Source: Bacteroidia bacterium (GTDB lineage: Bacteria > Bacteroidota > Bacteroidia > J057 > JAIXKT01). From it: 34,075 bases of DNA. The position numbers and the translations under genes were made by a program. The stretch spans positions 24,874 through 58,948 of the forward strand of contig JAIXKT010000022.1 in the NCBI GenBank assembly GCA_026932145.1, read 5' to 3'. Positions within the stretch are counted from its first letter, which is position 1. Every line of letters begins with the position of its first letter. Shown piece by piece: positions 6,081 to 15,848 of the stretch. Under the pieces are notes generated by a model that was not told the origin of the DNA, did no database searches, and saw nothing but the letters and a program-made list of their open reading frames with translations.

Positions 6081-9000
6081 CTATTCAGTTTCTTGGGATT
6101 GGAATATTTTTATTTCTTCTGCAAATTCTTTTTTTACTTGCTGCTTGAATGCTGGGTTTAGGCTGGTTTCGATGGCTTTTAATGCGCCGAATCCGGCCTC
6201 TCTGTTTATCCACTGCGCTTTGGAAAAGCGGGCAAACCAAAGCCATAACGTTGGATTTTGTTCGTTTATTTCGGTATAATCATAAGCTAAACGATAACCT
6301 TCCTGCCACTTTTGGGTAGCATAGAAGATTTCTGCTAATTGAATGTTGAGTTCGGTATCTAATTTATTTCGGATATACATTGGCAGTAGGATTTTCATTG
6401 CATCGCCGGTATCACCCTGCATAAGGAAAACATCTGCTTTTAGGCGCAGGTAGTCTTCATCTAACGTTGAAGTTGGTTTTATTTGCTGAAAGGCCTGAGA
6501 TGCTTCTTCATTTTTGCCTAATAGTATCAATGCTCGGATTAAATCGAGATTAAGGAGGTGGTCTTTGGGGTTACGGATTAGGCCGGCTTTGATGTTTTCG
6601 AGGGCTGTGGTATCTTTTCTGGCGAGCAGAAAGCGGCCGGCTTCTAAGTATGGTAATGTTGTGTGTGAATCTTGCTCTGCTAATTGGCTCAATACAGAGA
6701 TTGCAGCGGGTAGATTGTTCATTTGTCTGGCTATGCGTGCGGTGCGTAAGAATTCTGATGGTTTTGCGTCTGCGAAGTTCCAGTCGAGTATAGCCAATTC
6801 CGTTTGCCCGTTTGCCCGCAACGTAATCGCTGATTCTTTGGCAACACGTTTATAAAACCCTGAATGTAAGGCTCTTACTAAGTTGAGATGTAAGATACCG
6901 GAATCTGCTCTCATTGCATCAATTTCGGCACAGGCAGCTTGAAAGGCAAATTCACCACTTTTATCATTTCGGGCAGCTTCCGTTAAGTATAAACGAGCTA
7001 CTTCCGGCATTCCCTTTCTGAAATAGTGTATGCCTGCCGCTTGGTTCGTTAAAGTAGATTCTTCCGGATATTGACTTAATAGATATTTTGTTCGGCTTAC
7101 CAAGTTTACAAAAGAATCCTGTGAAGCCGTTAGGTTCATTTTTAGCCATAAAACTTCGGGAACTTGCTCTATTACAAGAAGTGAATCACAGATCTGCGAA
7201 CTCTGGGAAAAGTGGTTAGCAACGTAAGCATTTAAAGACTCATGATAACGTGTCCAATAGAATTCTTTGGAGTACGGAAGATTTTCAGTATGAATTGATT
7301 TTAAGGAAATTGCATAGCTTGGGTTTGCTAAGTTGAAGGAATATAGCTGGGTCAGTAAAAACGGTGATAATTCGGCATTTTGTGAAGCTGCTGTTAGCAC
7401 TTGGGTAGCAACATCCGGTCTTTTTTGGGTTAAATAGATGTAAGCAAGATTTACATAGCCGGTTGGGTTTTTGGGTGCGTTTTGTATAGCTTGTTTTAAG
7501 CTGATAATTGCGGAGTCAAGGACATTCAGTTGTGCAAAAGCAGCAGCTTGGGAAAGTAAAATATCCGAAGTAGGGGACTTAACCAAACGGCATACCCGAA
7601 GTGCCTCAGCCGGTTTCCCTAATGCAAGAAGCAAATTAGCCTGATTGAGCCGCGCCGGAATAAATTCTGTAAAGGAACAAGCTGCTTCGTCGTAGTTAAA
7701 AATCTGATTGAGGTTTCCATTTTCTCGAACCAACAGTGCCGCTATGTTAAAATTAGACTTTACATCTCCATTTGCAGACATCCGCGCCTGCAAATAACAC
7801 GCCTTTGCGTCTAAATCATCGCCCTCTATCAAACTATTATCGCCCCGAAAATTCCAAGATACGGCATTTAAAATATAATAATCCCGCCAGTGATGATTCC
7901 CTTGTACAAAAATCAATGTGCCAAATACAGTGAACCAAACCGCTACAAACCGAAACCGATTGGGAAACATCAATAAGTAATACACCGCAACCTTAGCTTT
8001 TAACAATGGCCAAAAATTAACCAGCAGATAAATCAAATACATAAAGGTAGTTACTGTATAAGCTGTTAGTACCAAACGTCTTAAAAATGAAATCATTAGA
8101 TATTCACCGGAAAGTAATGAGCCGGCTATAAACGCAGCAGCAATAATCCCTACGCCTAAAATCAAAATTGAAAAGGCTAAGTTTGCTTGTATCCAATCTT
8201 TAACTCCGGAATACATATTCTGGGTAGTAAAAACAGTGATAATAGCCGCTATTGCCCAAAAATGTATCCATTCGATAGAGCCTAAACCGTATGGAAGTTT
8301 GCCAATATCATTTAACAATAGCCAAACTAAGAAAAATAGCAGTATCCCAAAGATTCCAACGATAAAACCAACCGATTTTCGATTTGTAGTTTCTCTTCTA
8401 TTGGTGCAAAGATATACAATCAGGTTAGCTAAATCTTTGGAGGTAAATACGATAAATAAAAAAGTTATGGCTGCGAATATCCATAGTGGGCTTGTTATTG
8501 CATGGTGAATTGCGGGGATTCCGCCACTAATGCCTACGATTATGTATTGAAGTAGTTGGATTCCGGCAAACAAACTAAACTGGGCAAATAAACTCCAATT
8601 GAATGTTCGGGCATAAAACAAATATGCCGGAATGAGCATAGACAAAATCCACGCTAAGGTAATCAGATAAAAAGGGTCCGTGCTCCATAAATATTTGGGG
8701 ATATGCTGGGCATAGACATAACAGCCATAAACAGCCCATACAAGATAAGCAACCCAAGAGTTAATTCGGCTGGAAGCTGCCAGCACCGCAGACCAACCCA
8801 GCACCAAAAAAACCGCCCAAAACCAGTATAACCATAGCAAAGGCTGAATCATGCCAGCAACACGTGTGCAGTAAACCTGAAAAACCTTAGCATACAAATC
8901 CATACTGCGATAACCGTATTCAAAAGACTTTACCGGAATTGTTTCTTCATGATAATCAGGAGTTTCACTTATGGTTACACCTAAATCTGGAAGATAAAAT

Positions 9001-9122
9001 CCTATTATTCCTGCAAAAACGGCAATGATTAATGCTATAAACAAAATCCAAAATAGCCGGCGACCACTACTGGAAAATGAATAATAGAAATCGTGAAATA
9101 ACACAAAAGGTGGTTTTTCCAT
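6081..9122 (-). CDS. Large membrane protein with C-terminal TPR repeats
   Basis: The 1013-residue product is not assigned to a characterised family. The first 400 or so residues contain about 11-12 hydrophobic segments (the first at about 20-45, the last at about 385-405). The remainder is soluble and built of helical pairs with TPR spacing, for example PARLNQANLLLALGKPAEAL and PTGYVNLAYIYLTQKRPDVA. TPRs bind other proteins, so this may be a membrane scaffold or an assembly factor. By topology the repeats probably lie on one face of the inner membrane, but the side cannot be told. The architecture resembles polytopic TPR proteins of glycan or lipoprotein export systems, but no catalytic motif was found. 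It is the first gene of a run with the hemerythrin fusion. Confidence 0.8.
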   Translation of the reverse strand: MEKPPFVLFHDFYYSFSSSGRRLFWILFIALIIAVFAGIIGFYLPDLGVTISETPDYHEETIPVKSFEYGYRSMDLYAKVFQVYCTRVAGMIQPLLWLYWFWAVFLVLGWSAVLAASSRINSWVAYLVWAVYGCYVYAQHIPKYLWSTDPFYLITLAWILSMLIPAYLFYARTFNWSLFAQFSLFAGIQLLQYIIVGISGGIPAIHHAITSPLWIFAAITFLFIVFTSKDLANLIVYLCTNRRETTNRKSVGFIVGIFGILLFFLVWLLLNDIGKLPYGLGSIEWIHFWAIAAIITVFTTQNMYSGVKDWIQANLAFSILILGVGIIAAAFIAGSLLSGEYLMISFLRRLVLTAYTVTTFMYLIYLLVNFWPLLKAKVAVYYLLMFPNRFRFVAVWFTVFGTLIFVQGNHHWRDYYILNAVSWNFRGDNSLIEGDDLDAKACYLQARMSANGDVKSNFNIAALLVRENGNLNQIFNYDEAACSFTEFIPARLNQANLLLALGKPAEALRVCRLVKSPTSDILLSQAAAFAQLNVLDSAIISLKQAIQNAPKNPTGYVNLAYIYLTQKRPDVATQVLTAASQNAELSPFLLTQLYSFNLANPSYAISLKSIHTENLPYSKEFYWTRYHESLNAYVANHFSQSSQICDSLLVIEQVPEVLWLKMNLTASQDSFVNLVSRTKYLLSQYPEESTLTNQAAGIHYFRKGMPEVARLYLTEAARNDKSGEFAFQAACAEIDAMRADSGILHLNLVRALHSGFYKRVAKESAITLRANGQTELAILDWNFADAKPSEFLRTARIARQMNNLPAAISVLSQLAEQDSHTTLPYLEAGRFLLARKDTTALENIKAGLIRNPKDHLLNLDLIRALILLGKNEEASQAFQQIKPTSTLDEDYLRLKADVFLMQGDTGDAMKILLPMYIRNKLDTELNIQLAEIFYATQKWQEGYRLAYDYTEINEQNPTLWLWFARFSKAQWINREAGFGALKAIETSLNPAFKQQVKKEFAEEIKIFQSQETE

Positions 9123-9126
9123 GATG

Positions 9127-9134
9127 CAAAAGTA
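9127..9134 (-). promoter_or_regulatory. -7 promoter element for the membrane/TPR gene
   Basis: The minus strand reads TACTTTTG, an exact TAnnTTTG match ending 4 nt before the ATG at 9122. Transcription would start at or next to the start codon, so the message may be leaderless. The rest of the gap to 9339 shows no gene or clear terminator. Confidence 0.5.
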
Positions 9135-9339
9135 CCAAGCAGTTAGCTCGTTTAAAAGTAATCGGAGAAATTAGCAATAAATTCAGTACTTTTAAGTATA
9201 GATAACTGCTAATATTTGCAGTTTTTTAAAACACAAATATACTGATCACCAGCGTGTTATTTAGGTTTTTAAAAGACTATTTTGCTAAAAATCAATTACT
9301 TATTTGCTTCTTTAGCGAAGTATTGTTCAATCAAAATGA

Positions 9340-12327
9340 TCAAAATAATTGGTCATATATTATTTGAAAATAAACCATTGCTCCAATTGTTGGAGAGCCG
9401 TATGCTTCGGTATGCCGGTTATTCAAGATGTTTGTTCCGCCTATACGGAAATTTGTATTAATTTTTGGCACCCGATATGAAACTTGGGCATCTACAACAT
9501 TGTAAGCGGGCACCATTCCTCTTCCAAAACCATCAAAAAACTCATACGTATCATTCCATCGGTAATTTATAGCAAAGCCAAAGTTTTTAGCAAGGTTTCT
9601 ACCGGCAAAACCGACGTTTGTCTTATGTTTTGGCGTGTTAAAACCATTAATAATGTCATCTTTGAGAATATCTTCGGTTAAAAACTGCTCATTAAAATTG
9701 TAATTAGCTGTTAGAGAAAACTTGGGAGAAAAGGCATACATCGTTCCAATAGAGAAGCCGTGCGCCGTTACCTTAGTTGGAGTGTTAATAAATCGTTGAT
9801 AGCGAATAAGATAATTATCTCGATTCGGGTTAGCCATTAGTCCCGGAGTTAATTGGTAAAACTGGCCGGTAGAATCTTTTTTAGGTCCCCACAATCCAAA
9901 ACTTCCTAAAAAATCATGGTATTGATTAAAGTAGTAATTTAAATCTACATACAATTTATTGAATAGCAGTGTTTTGTATCCACATTCAAAGGTTTGTACT
10001 TTTTCTGGGCGGATATTTTCGATAAGTGCCCGATGCAAGTATTTTTCGGGGTTTGCTACGCCATTTTTTACTGCTTCGTCGTATTCAGACACAGAGTTTG
10101 AGGTGTAGCAGTTTCCGATAATTCCGTGTGCTTCGTCAGAAGGCCGTAGCGCACCAATATATTGATATACACTAACGAATAGATTGATGTATTGGGCTTG
10201 GAGCGTGGGCATACGAAATCCTGTTTGGGCAGAAACCCTAAAATTGTGGTTGTTATTTTTTCCCAAAGAAACTATGGCAGCTATTCTGGGGCTATATTGC
10301 CATTGGAAATTGGTATTTTTGTCTGTACGAATAGAGCCGATTAGCTTCAAATGGTTTTTTAGCAATCTTTTGGATGCTTGTACATAAACCCCAAATTCGT
10401 AGTTTTTTAAGACTCCATTGGTATCAGAGAAGATAGTACCTTGTGAGTTCATGATATAGGCGCGGTAGTTTCCACCGGCTAATAAATCCATGAATTTAAC
10501 TTCATTTTTGAAGTTATACTGACCTTCTACGTGGTAAAGCGAACTTTTGTCAAGGAATCTGGCTCCGTTTCCAAAGTTAGCTATTGATGTAACCTTGTCT
10601 AATGCTTGTTCAAATTCCGGTGTACCTGCTTGATAGGCAGCGCGACCTTTAAATGGAAGTGCCGAAGGGTGGTTAGGGTCTCCCCCAAACAGTTGAACTA
10701 AACCGCGGTAAATGTCTTCGTTATTGGCATTGGCAAAGGCGCGGGCTGCGTCATGGTCTAACGGCTTAATAGCTGGGCCATTCGGGCGGATAATACTGTA
10801 AATCTGGCTTAACATTGGATCGTTTACAAACTTCCCGCTATAGGCAACAAAATATTGATTAAACCAATTTGCATCACTTTTTGCCATTCTATTTACATTA
10901 ATGGCAGCGAAACGGCTGTCATAGGATTTACCGGCGTTTTCAAAACTGCCATAAGCGCGTAAAAAGAAATTATCACCATTAAGTTCTATTTTGTGCTGGG
11001 TAAAATTAAAGTCCTTAATTGAGTAGCGATTCTGGGATTGATAAACAGTTGTTCCGTTAGAATATCTGCTGAGGCCGGAAATCTCAATTTTTTCATTTAT
11101 GCGGTAATGCAGGCTAAAATCAGCTTTGAAGTTATAGGTGTTGTAGTCCACTAAGTCCTGTTCTCTGAATCCGTTTCGTCCGATACGTGTTTTTTTTAAA
11201 GGTACTCCTGCGATGCCGAAACCTGCTAAGGTGAGAGAATCTACGACAATACTTACTTCGTCTCCATAGATATTCAGGCCGTCATAACCGGGGTTTTGTG
11301 GGCCGGGTGTGTTTACGTCAACACCGGAATAATTTGCTACATCTTGATAATCTGTTGAATGCCAGTCATTTGCTTTCACCATACTTAGGTTAAATTTAAA
11401 ACCTAAGCGGTTGTTAATTACTTTGGCGAAGCGGATTGCGGCATCATAATAGGGGCTTACCGGCGCATCTTTACCATCTAAGTGATTGGCTCCTCCACGA
11501 ATAGAGGCACTAACCCCCGGATATTTGAAGGGGTCTTTGGTTGTAACGTTCAGAATACCGTTAAAAGCATTGGGGCCATACAAGGCTGAAGCTGCTCCCG
11601 GGATTAGCTCGACATTGGCGATGTCTAAATCTGAGCCACCGGTAACCGCTCCCATCGAAAAATTAAGCCCCGGAGCCTGAGTATCCATATTATCAACTCG
11701 TTGCACAAAACGAGTATTGGTTGTGCTGTTAAAACCGCGAGTATTAATAACTTTAAATAACATACTGGTACCCATCTGGTCTGCACCTTTCATGGTTGCT
11801 ACGGCATCATAAACAGAGGTTGCCGGCAACTCTTTAATGGTAAGCAAATCAATTTTTTCTACGGTAATAGGTGATTCTAAGATGGTTTCGCTCACGCGGG
11901 AAGCGGATATAACTACTTCTTTAGCCATAATACTTTCTTCTTTCATTTTGATAGAAATGTTGGTATTTGCCCCCTTAGAAACCGGCAACGTTATACTTGC
12001 GTAACCAACATAACTAAATACTAAATTGATAGGTTGGGATAAATCCACAGAGAAGCGAAACGTTCCGTCATTTCCGGTTATTGTGCCGGCAATTTTTCCC
12101 TCCACTTTTATATAAACACCGATTAGCGGCTCATTTGTAGCTTCATCAACAACTTTTCCGGTAATTTCGGTTAATAGTGAGTTTGGGTTAGTAGGTTTAG
12201 ATTGCGGAGTAGCAGAGTCATTTTTTTTATCGGCATTTTTATTCGTACCTTTTGTGCGAATATCTTCCTGCGCAAAAGATAAGAAGTAAACAAAATAACA
12301 GCCTAAAAATAGTAACGCTCGCTTCAT
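9340..12327 (-). CDS. TonB-dependent outer-membrane receptor with N-terminal carboxypeptidase-like domain
   Basis: The 995-residue protein should import a ligand across the outer membrane, powered by TonB. Residues 1-19 are a signal peptide (MKRALLFLGCYFVYFLSFA). A polar linker leads to a carboxypeptidase-like regulatory beta-sandwich (about 55-128: GKVVDEATNEPLIGV, GNDGTFRFSV). The plug domain follows (about 150-275, with VINTRGF, VELIPGAASALYGPNAFNGILNV), then a beta-barrel to the C-terminal Phe (YFQIIYDQLF). No SusD-type lipoprotein gene adjoins it, so it is not part of a SusCD pair and the ligand (siderophore, vitamin, peptide or metal) is unknown. It is transcribed alone, divergent from the M28 peptidase. 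The 269-bp divergent gap to 12596 contains no convincing gene. Confidence 0.93.
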   Translation of the reverse strand: MKRALLFLGCYFVYFLSFAQEDIRTKGTNKNADKKNDSATPQSKPTNPNSLLTEITGKVVDEATNEPLIGVYIKVEGKIAGTITGNDGTFRFSVDLSQPINLVFSYVGYASITLPVSKGANTNISIKMKEESIMAKEVVISASRVSETILESPITVEKIDLLTIKELPATSVYDAVATMKGADQMGTSMLFKVINTRGFNSTTNTRFVQRVDNMDTQAPGLNFSMGAVTGGSDLDIANVELIPGAASALYGPNAFNGILNVTTKDPFKYPGVSASIRGGANHLDGKDAPVSPYYDAAIRFAKVINNRLGFKFNLSMVKANDWHSTDYQDVANYSGVDVNTPGPQNPGYDGLNIYGDEVSIVVDSLTLAGFGIAGVPLKKTRIGRNGFREQDLVDYNTYNFKADFSLHYRINEKIEISGLSRYSNGTTVYQSQNRYSIKDFNFTQHKIELNGDNFFLRAYGSFENAGKSYDSRFAAINVNRMAKSDANWFNQYFVAYSGKFVNDPMLSQIYSIIRPNGPAIKPLDHDAARAFANANNEDIYRGLVQLFGGDPNHPSALPFKGRAAYQAGTPEFEQALDKVTSIANFGNGARFLDKSSLYHVEGQYNFKNEVKFMDLLAGGNYRAYIMNSQGTIFSDTNGVLKNYEFGVYVQASKRLLKNHLKLIGSIRTDKNTNFQWQYSPRIAAIVSLGKNNNHNFRVSAQTGFRMPTLQAQYINLFVSVYQYIGALRPSDEAHGIIGNCYTSNSVSEYDEAVKNGVANPEKYLHRALIENIRPEKVQTFECGYKTLLFNKLYVDLNYYFNQYHDFLGSFGLWGPKKDSTGQFYQLTPGLMANPNRDNYLIRYQRFINTPTKVTAHGFSIGTMYAFSPKFSLTANYNFNEQFLTEDILKDDIINGFNTPKHKTNVGFAGRNLAKNFGFAINYRWNDTYEFFDGFGRGMVPAYNVVDAQVSYRVPKINTNFRIGGTNILNNRHTEAYGSPTIGAMVYFQIIYDQLF

Positions 12328-12568
12328 GATTTTATTTGATTTAATGATGATGTTTGCGAAATAAATAAATTATTGAATACTTTTTTTACCATATCTAAAA
12401 AAATAACAACAAAAATTGATAGAGGTTTAAGAAAATAAGCATATACTATTTTCACGTAGTTTCTTGGGTTGCATTTATTCTTTTGGGTTTGGTTTTTATC
12501 CCCAAAAATATTCTGTGTTAATTTATTTTGGAAGCCATAAAAAATCACAAAGTCATTTCAAAAAAGTG

Positions 12569-12576
12569 TTACTTTG
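12569..12576 (+). promoter_or_regulatory. Possible -7 element for the M28 peptidase gene
   Basis: The sequence ttactttg differs from TAnnTTTG by one base and lies 20 nt before the ATG at 12597. It is weak evidence without a -33 box. Confidence 0.3.
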
Positions 12577-12596
12577 TTACCTAAAATTTCGTTGTT

Positions 12597-13781
12597 ATGC
12601 AGGTAGTTTCCGGTTCTTTTTTGAAATCATTGATAGGGTCGTGTATTCAGCTTACCGGTGGGCGGCTCGCGGGGAGTGAGCAGGAGCGTAAGGGGCAACA
12701 ATGGTTCGCTGATTTACTGTCTCAGCAGGGAGCTAAAATCAACTGGGAGCCATTTCAAGCTCGATTTACGGCCAAGTTTCATCTGCTTAAAATATTTTCA
12801 GTTTTAGGCTGGCTTAGTTTAGGTTTAGCCATAGCCTTACCTTTGTTGGGTATTGGTTTAGCTCTTTTTAATGCGATTATCTTCATAATGCATTTTTTCT
12901 TGAACAAAAAGTGGTTGCATCTATTTTTCCCGGTGGGGGAATCTGCGAATGTAACGGCTACTTTTGAGCCGCAAGGAGAAGTTAAAAGAACGCTGCTCTT
13001 TAGTGGCCACATGGATAGCGCACGGGAATTTGTTTGGTGGTACTATTTTAAAAAATGGGGGCTATTCATAATGCTATTTGGCGGCGTATTGTTGATTTTA
13101 TTGCCAATAATCCTGACACTGCTGTATTTCTTTCGTTTAGAGATAAACCCTAAGGATTTAATCCCTATTTGGGTGCTGACTATTAGCTGGTTATCTCTTG
13201 TTTTTATGCATGGTTGGAAAATATCACCCGGGGCGCAGGATAATCTTTCAGGGATAGTTACGGCCTATGGTGCAGCATTGGGATTATTAGATGCCAATAA
13301 TCATGGAAAAACAATTTTACAACATACCAGAATCGTTGTAGTTAGCTTTGCAGCGGAAGAAGGCGGTATGCAGGGGTCTAAAAAGTTTGCGATAGCTCAC
13401 CCCGAACTGGCAAACGAACATACCCGAGTGATTAATTTGGACGGAATCATGTACACAAGTCAAGTCCATGTGGTTGAAAAAGAATTTATGTCCCAAGTTA
13501 CCTTTGATGCGCAGGTTTGTCAGAGTGTTAGCCAATCTCTAAAAGAGGTTGGAATAGAGCCTAAGCCGGGGCATATCCCCATTGGCGGAACTGACGGCGC
13601 CAGCTTACAACGTGCCGGAATCCCCACAACATCAATTGTTGCGCTACGCTTTAATACCATTGACCCTACCTACCACACCCGCTTAGATCTACCGGAAGCT
13701 ATTGAAAATCAAGCATTAGAAAAAGTAGCTCAAGCATTAACTTTGTATGCTATTAAGTGGGATAAAGAAACAATTGGCTGA
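12597..13781 (+). CDS. Membrane-embedded M28-family zinc peptidase
   Basis: This 394-residue protein is a predicted di-zinc aminopeptidase-type hydrolase. The metal and catalytic residues of family M28 are all present: His138/Asp140 (FSGHMD), Asp215 (GAQDNLSG), Glu254/Glu255 (FAAEEGG), Asp282 (NLDG) and His360 (YHTRLD). What is unusual is the membrane content. Two hydrophobic segments lie at about 65-101, before the catalytic domain, and two more at about 154-178 and 189-205, between the HxD motif and the bridging Asp. There is no signal peptide at the N-terminus. The DUF2157 gene follows 44 nt later on the same strand, so the genes may share a transcript. The substrate is unknown. Confidence 0.9.
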   Translation: MQVVSGSFLKSLIGSCIQLTGGRLAGSEQERKGQQWFADLLSQQGAKINWEPFQARFTAKFHLLKIFSVLGWLSLGLAIALPLLGIGLALFNAIIFIMHFFLNKKWLHLFFPVGESANVTATFEPQGEVKRTLLFSGHMDSAREFVWWYYFKKWGLFIMLFGGVLLILLPIILTLLYFFRLEINPKDLIPIWVLTISWLSLVFMHGWKISPGAQDNLSGIVTAYGAALGLLDANNHGKTILQHTRIVVVSFAAEEGGMQGSKKFAIAHPELANEHTRVINLDGIMYTSQVHVVEKEFMSQVTFDAQVCQSVSQSLKEVGIEPKPGHIPIGGTDGASLQRAGIPTTSIVALRFNTIDPTYHTRLDLPEAIENQALEKVAQALTLYAIKWDKETIG

Positions 13782-13825
13782 TATGCTCTTCTTTAGAAAG
13801 ATTTTTTAGCTTAACATTAGTTTGT

Positions 13826-14782
13826 ATGAAAAATATACAACGGGAAGATATTCACCTAATAAGTCAACACAGCAATTTGACTCAAGAAGATATTGAAAAA
13901 TCCTTAGAATCAAATGTTTATAATAGCAAAGAGGCTTGGTTAAGTTTTTTTCGTTTGCTTTTGGGTAGTTTAGCTGTTGGCCTTACGGTATCCGGTATTA
14001 TTTTCTTTTTGGCATATAACTGGGCGGGACTGCATAAATTCGTTAAACTGGGGCTAACAGAAGGGCTGTTAATTGCAGTTACCGGCTTAGTACTATTAGC
14101 CAAAATAGACACAAATACACGGAACCTGATTCTAACGGGGGCTTCCTTTTTGATTGGGGCTTTATTCGCCCTATTCGGGCAAATTTATCAAACAGGTGCT
14201 GACTCTTACAATCTCTTTTTGGCTTGGACAATTTTCATTACGCTGTGGGTTGCTATATCAGATTTCGCTCCATTATGGCTGCTGTATATTATCTTGGTTA
14301 ATACAACACTTTTATTGTATATTCAGCAAATAGCCAAAAACTTACCTGATTCGTTGATTTTTGATTTACTACTTATTCTGAATTCTATATTCCTGATTTC
14401 TGGTATTCTTATTTCTCGAAAAAATAAAGCAATAACCATTCCCACTTGGTTTTTGAATACACTCGCATTAGCTTGTGCGGCTATTTCAACGCTTGGAATT
14501 AGCATTGGAATCCTTGACCATCATAATCTTATCTTGCTGATTTTAATTTCATTAGTTGCTATACTTTTTGCCTTAGGCATTTGGTATGCGCTAAAAATCA
14601 ACAGTATTTTTTATCTTTCATTAATCGCATTTAGTCTTATCATTATTGCCTCATCTCTATTGGCTAACATTTTAGATAACGAAATAATGTTTTTGCTTGT
14701 GGGTGTATTTATTGCTTCCAGTATTACATTGACAGTCAGATTTTTACTTATTCTTCAAAAAAAATGGGCACATGAAAACTAA
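13826..14782 (+). CDS. DUF2157-type polytopic membrane protein
   Basis: The 318-residue protein has a short charged N-terminal region (about 1-35, QREDIHLISQHSNLTQEDIEKS) followed by about nine to ten membrane spans, the layout of DUF2157 proteins. FFLAYNWAGLHKFVKLGLTE (about 60-79) is the typical family block. No enzymatic residues are recognisable and the family has no known function. The gene overlaps the next by 11 nt, so the products are probably made together. In many bacteria DUF2157, DUF4401 and GDYXXLXY genes stand side by side in this order, which suggests a membrane complex. Confidence 0.85.
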   Translation: MKNIQREDIHLISQHSNLTQEDIEKSLESNVYNSKEAWLSFFRLLLGSLAVGLTVSGIIFFLAYNWAGLHKFVKLGLTEGLLIAVTGLVLLAKIDTNTRNLILTGASFLIGALFALFGQIYQTGADSYNLFLAWTIFITLWVAISDFAPLWLLYIILVNTTLLLYIQQIAKNLPDSLIFDLLLILNSIFLISGILISRKNKAITIPTWFLNTLALACAAISTLGISIGILDHHNLILLILISLVAILFALGIWYALKINSIFYLSLIAFSLIIIASSLLANILDNEIMFLLVGVFIASSITLTVRFLLILQKKWAHEN

Positions 14783-15848
14783 AGAAGAACTTAGGGATCT
14801 GTTAGATTCCTTTCAGGCTACGGCAGAAAATAAAAATATAACGTTTGATGAAGAGGCAATATTAGCAGCCTATTCTAAAAACCAAAACGGGCAGTCGCTA
14901 CCCATAAAAATACTGTCTGTTTTGGGCGGAATATTGGCAACCGCTGCATTTTTAGGATTCCTTTTGGTAGCCGGATTATACAACTCTATCGAAGGGCAAT
15001 TGATATTCGGGATAATCTTTACCACAGCTGCTATCTGGGTAAACAAAAAATATGATGCCATAATATTAGATACCGTAAGCATTTCTTCTTTCTTAATTGG
15101 CCTTATCTTATTGGCTTTCAGCCTTTCTCAATTAGAATTAAATGGAAGCTTAATCTGTGTTATTTTTATCTTGATTGCTCTTGGCTCATTGACTATTGCT
15201 CAAAACTATCTATTATCATTTATTTCTGTGTTGATAATCAATGGGAGCATATTGGCACTCATTGTGCTTAACAAAGCCTATGAATTGGCTCAGTTTTATG
15301 CTGCGGCACTTGCTTTAGCTCTAACTATTTTTCTTTTGTGGGAAGCAAAGATAATCACAATGAACGTTAGGATTTCTAAACTCTATAACCCCCTAAAAAC
15401 CGGACTAAGTTTCTCTTTTTTAAGTGGTTTAATCCTTTTAGGTGTTAGAACCATCCTACCTATTTCGCCGGATTATTTATGGATAACTTCCGGAATCATC
15501 ATTTTGGCAATTGTTTATGTAGTTTTTAATCTCTTAAGAGCATTCGATATTGGCGAAGATTGGCACAAAATTACTGCTTGTATTTTGGTGGTTATTACAT
15601 TATTACCAACTGTTCTATCGCCGGCTATTTCAGGTTCGATTCTCTTTATGATATTAAGTTTTCGGGTAAATTATAAACTCGGCTTAGTTTTGGGTATAAT
15701 TTCTTCTATCTATTTTATTGCCCAATATTACTATGACCTACGATTTACCCTACTAACGAAATCTATACTCTTGTTTTCTGCCGGAATATTTTTTGCAATT
15801 CTATATTTAGTCATTTATAAAAAACTGATAATCAATGAAAAAATATAA
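14772..15848 (+). CDS. DUF4401-type polytopic membrane protein
   Basis: The 358-residue product has a cytoplasmic-looking start (about 1-45) and then roughly ten to eleven hydrophobic spans. The block LPIKILSVLGGILATAAFLG (about 40-59), preceding the first span, is typical of DUF4401 proteins, as is the position between DUF2157 and GDYXXLXY genes. The ATG lies within the 3' end of the DUF2157 gene (11-nt overlap), and its own stop overlaps the next start by 14 nt. Such overlaps point to translational coupling and a fixed ratio of the three products. The biochemical role is unknown. Confidence 0.8.
   Translation: MKTKEELRDLLDSFQATAENKNITFDEEAILAAYSKNQNGQSLPIKILSVLGGILATAAFLGFLLVAGLYNSIEGQLIFGIIFTTAAIWVNKKYDAIILDTVSISSFLIGLILLAFSLSQLELNGSLICVIFILIALGSLTIAQNYLLSFISVLIINGSILALIVLNKAYELAQFYAAALALALTIFLLWEAKIITMNVRISKLYNPLKTGLSFSFLSGLILLGVRTILPISPDYLWITSGIIILAIVYVVFNLLRAFDIGEDWHKITACILVVITLLPTVLSPAISGSILFMILSFRVNYKLGLVLGIISSIYFIAQYYYDLRFTLLTKSILLFSAGIFFAILYLVIYKKLIINEKI

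Noticed and set aside
9340-12327. SusC-type polysaccharide importer
   Set aside because: No SusD lipoprotein gene is next to it and no glycoside hydrolases are nearby, so only the general receptor call is kept.
12324-12548. A 74-codon minus-strand frame just before the TonB receptor
   Set aside because: It is composed of AT-rich intergenic sequence, has no family look or conserved block, and the receptor has its own signal peptide at 12327.
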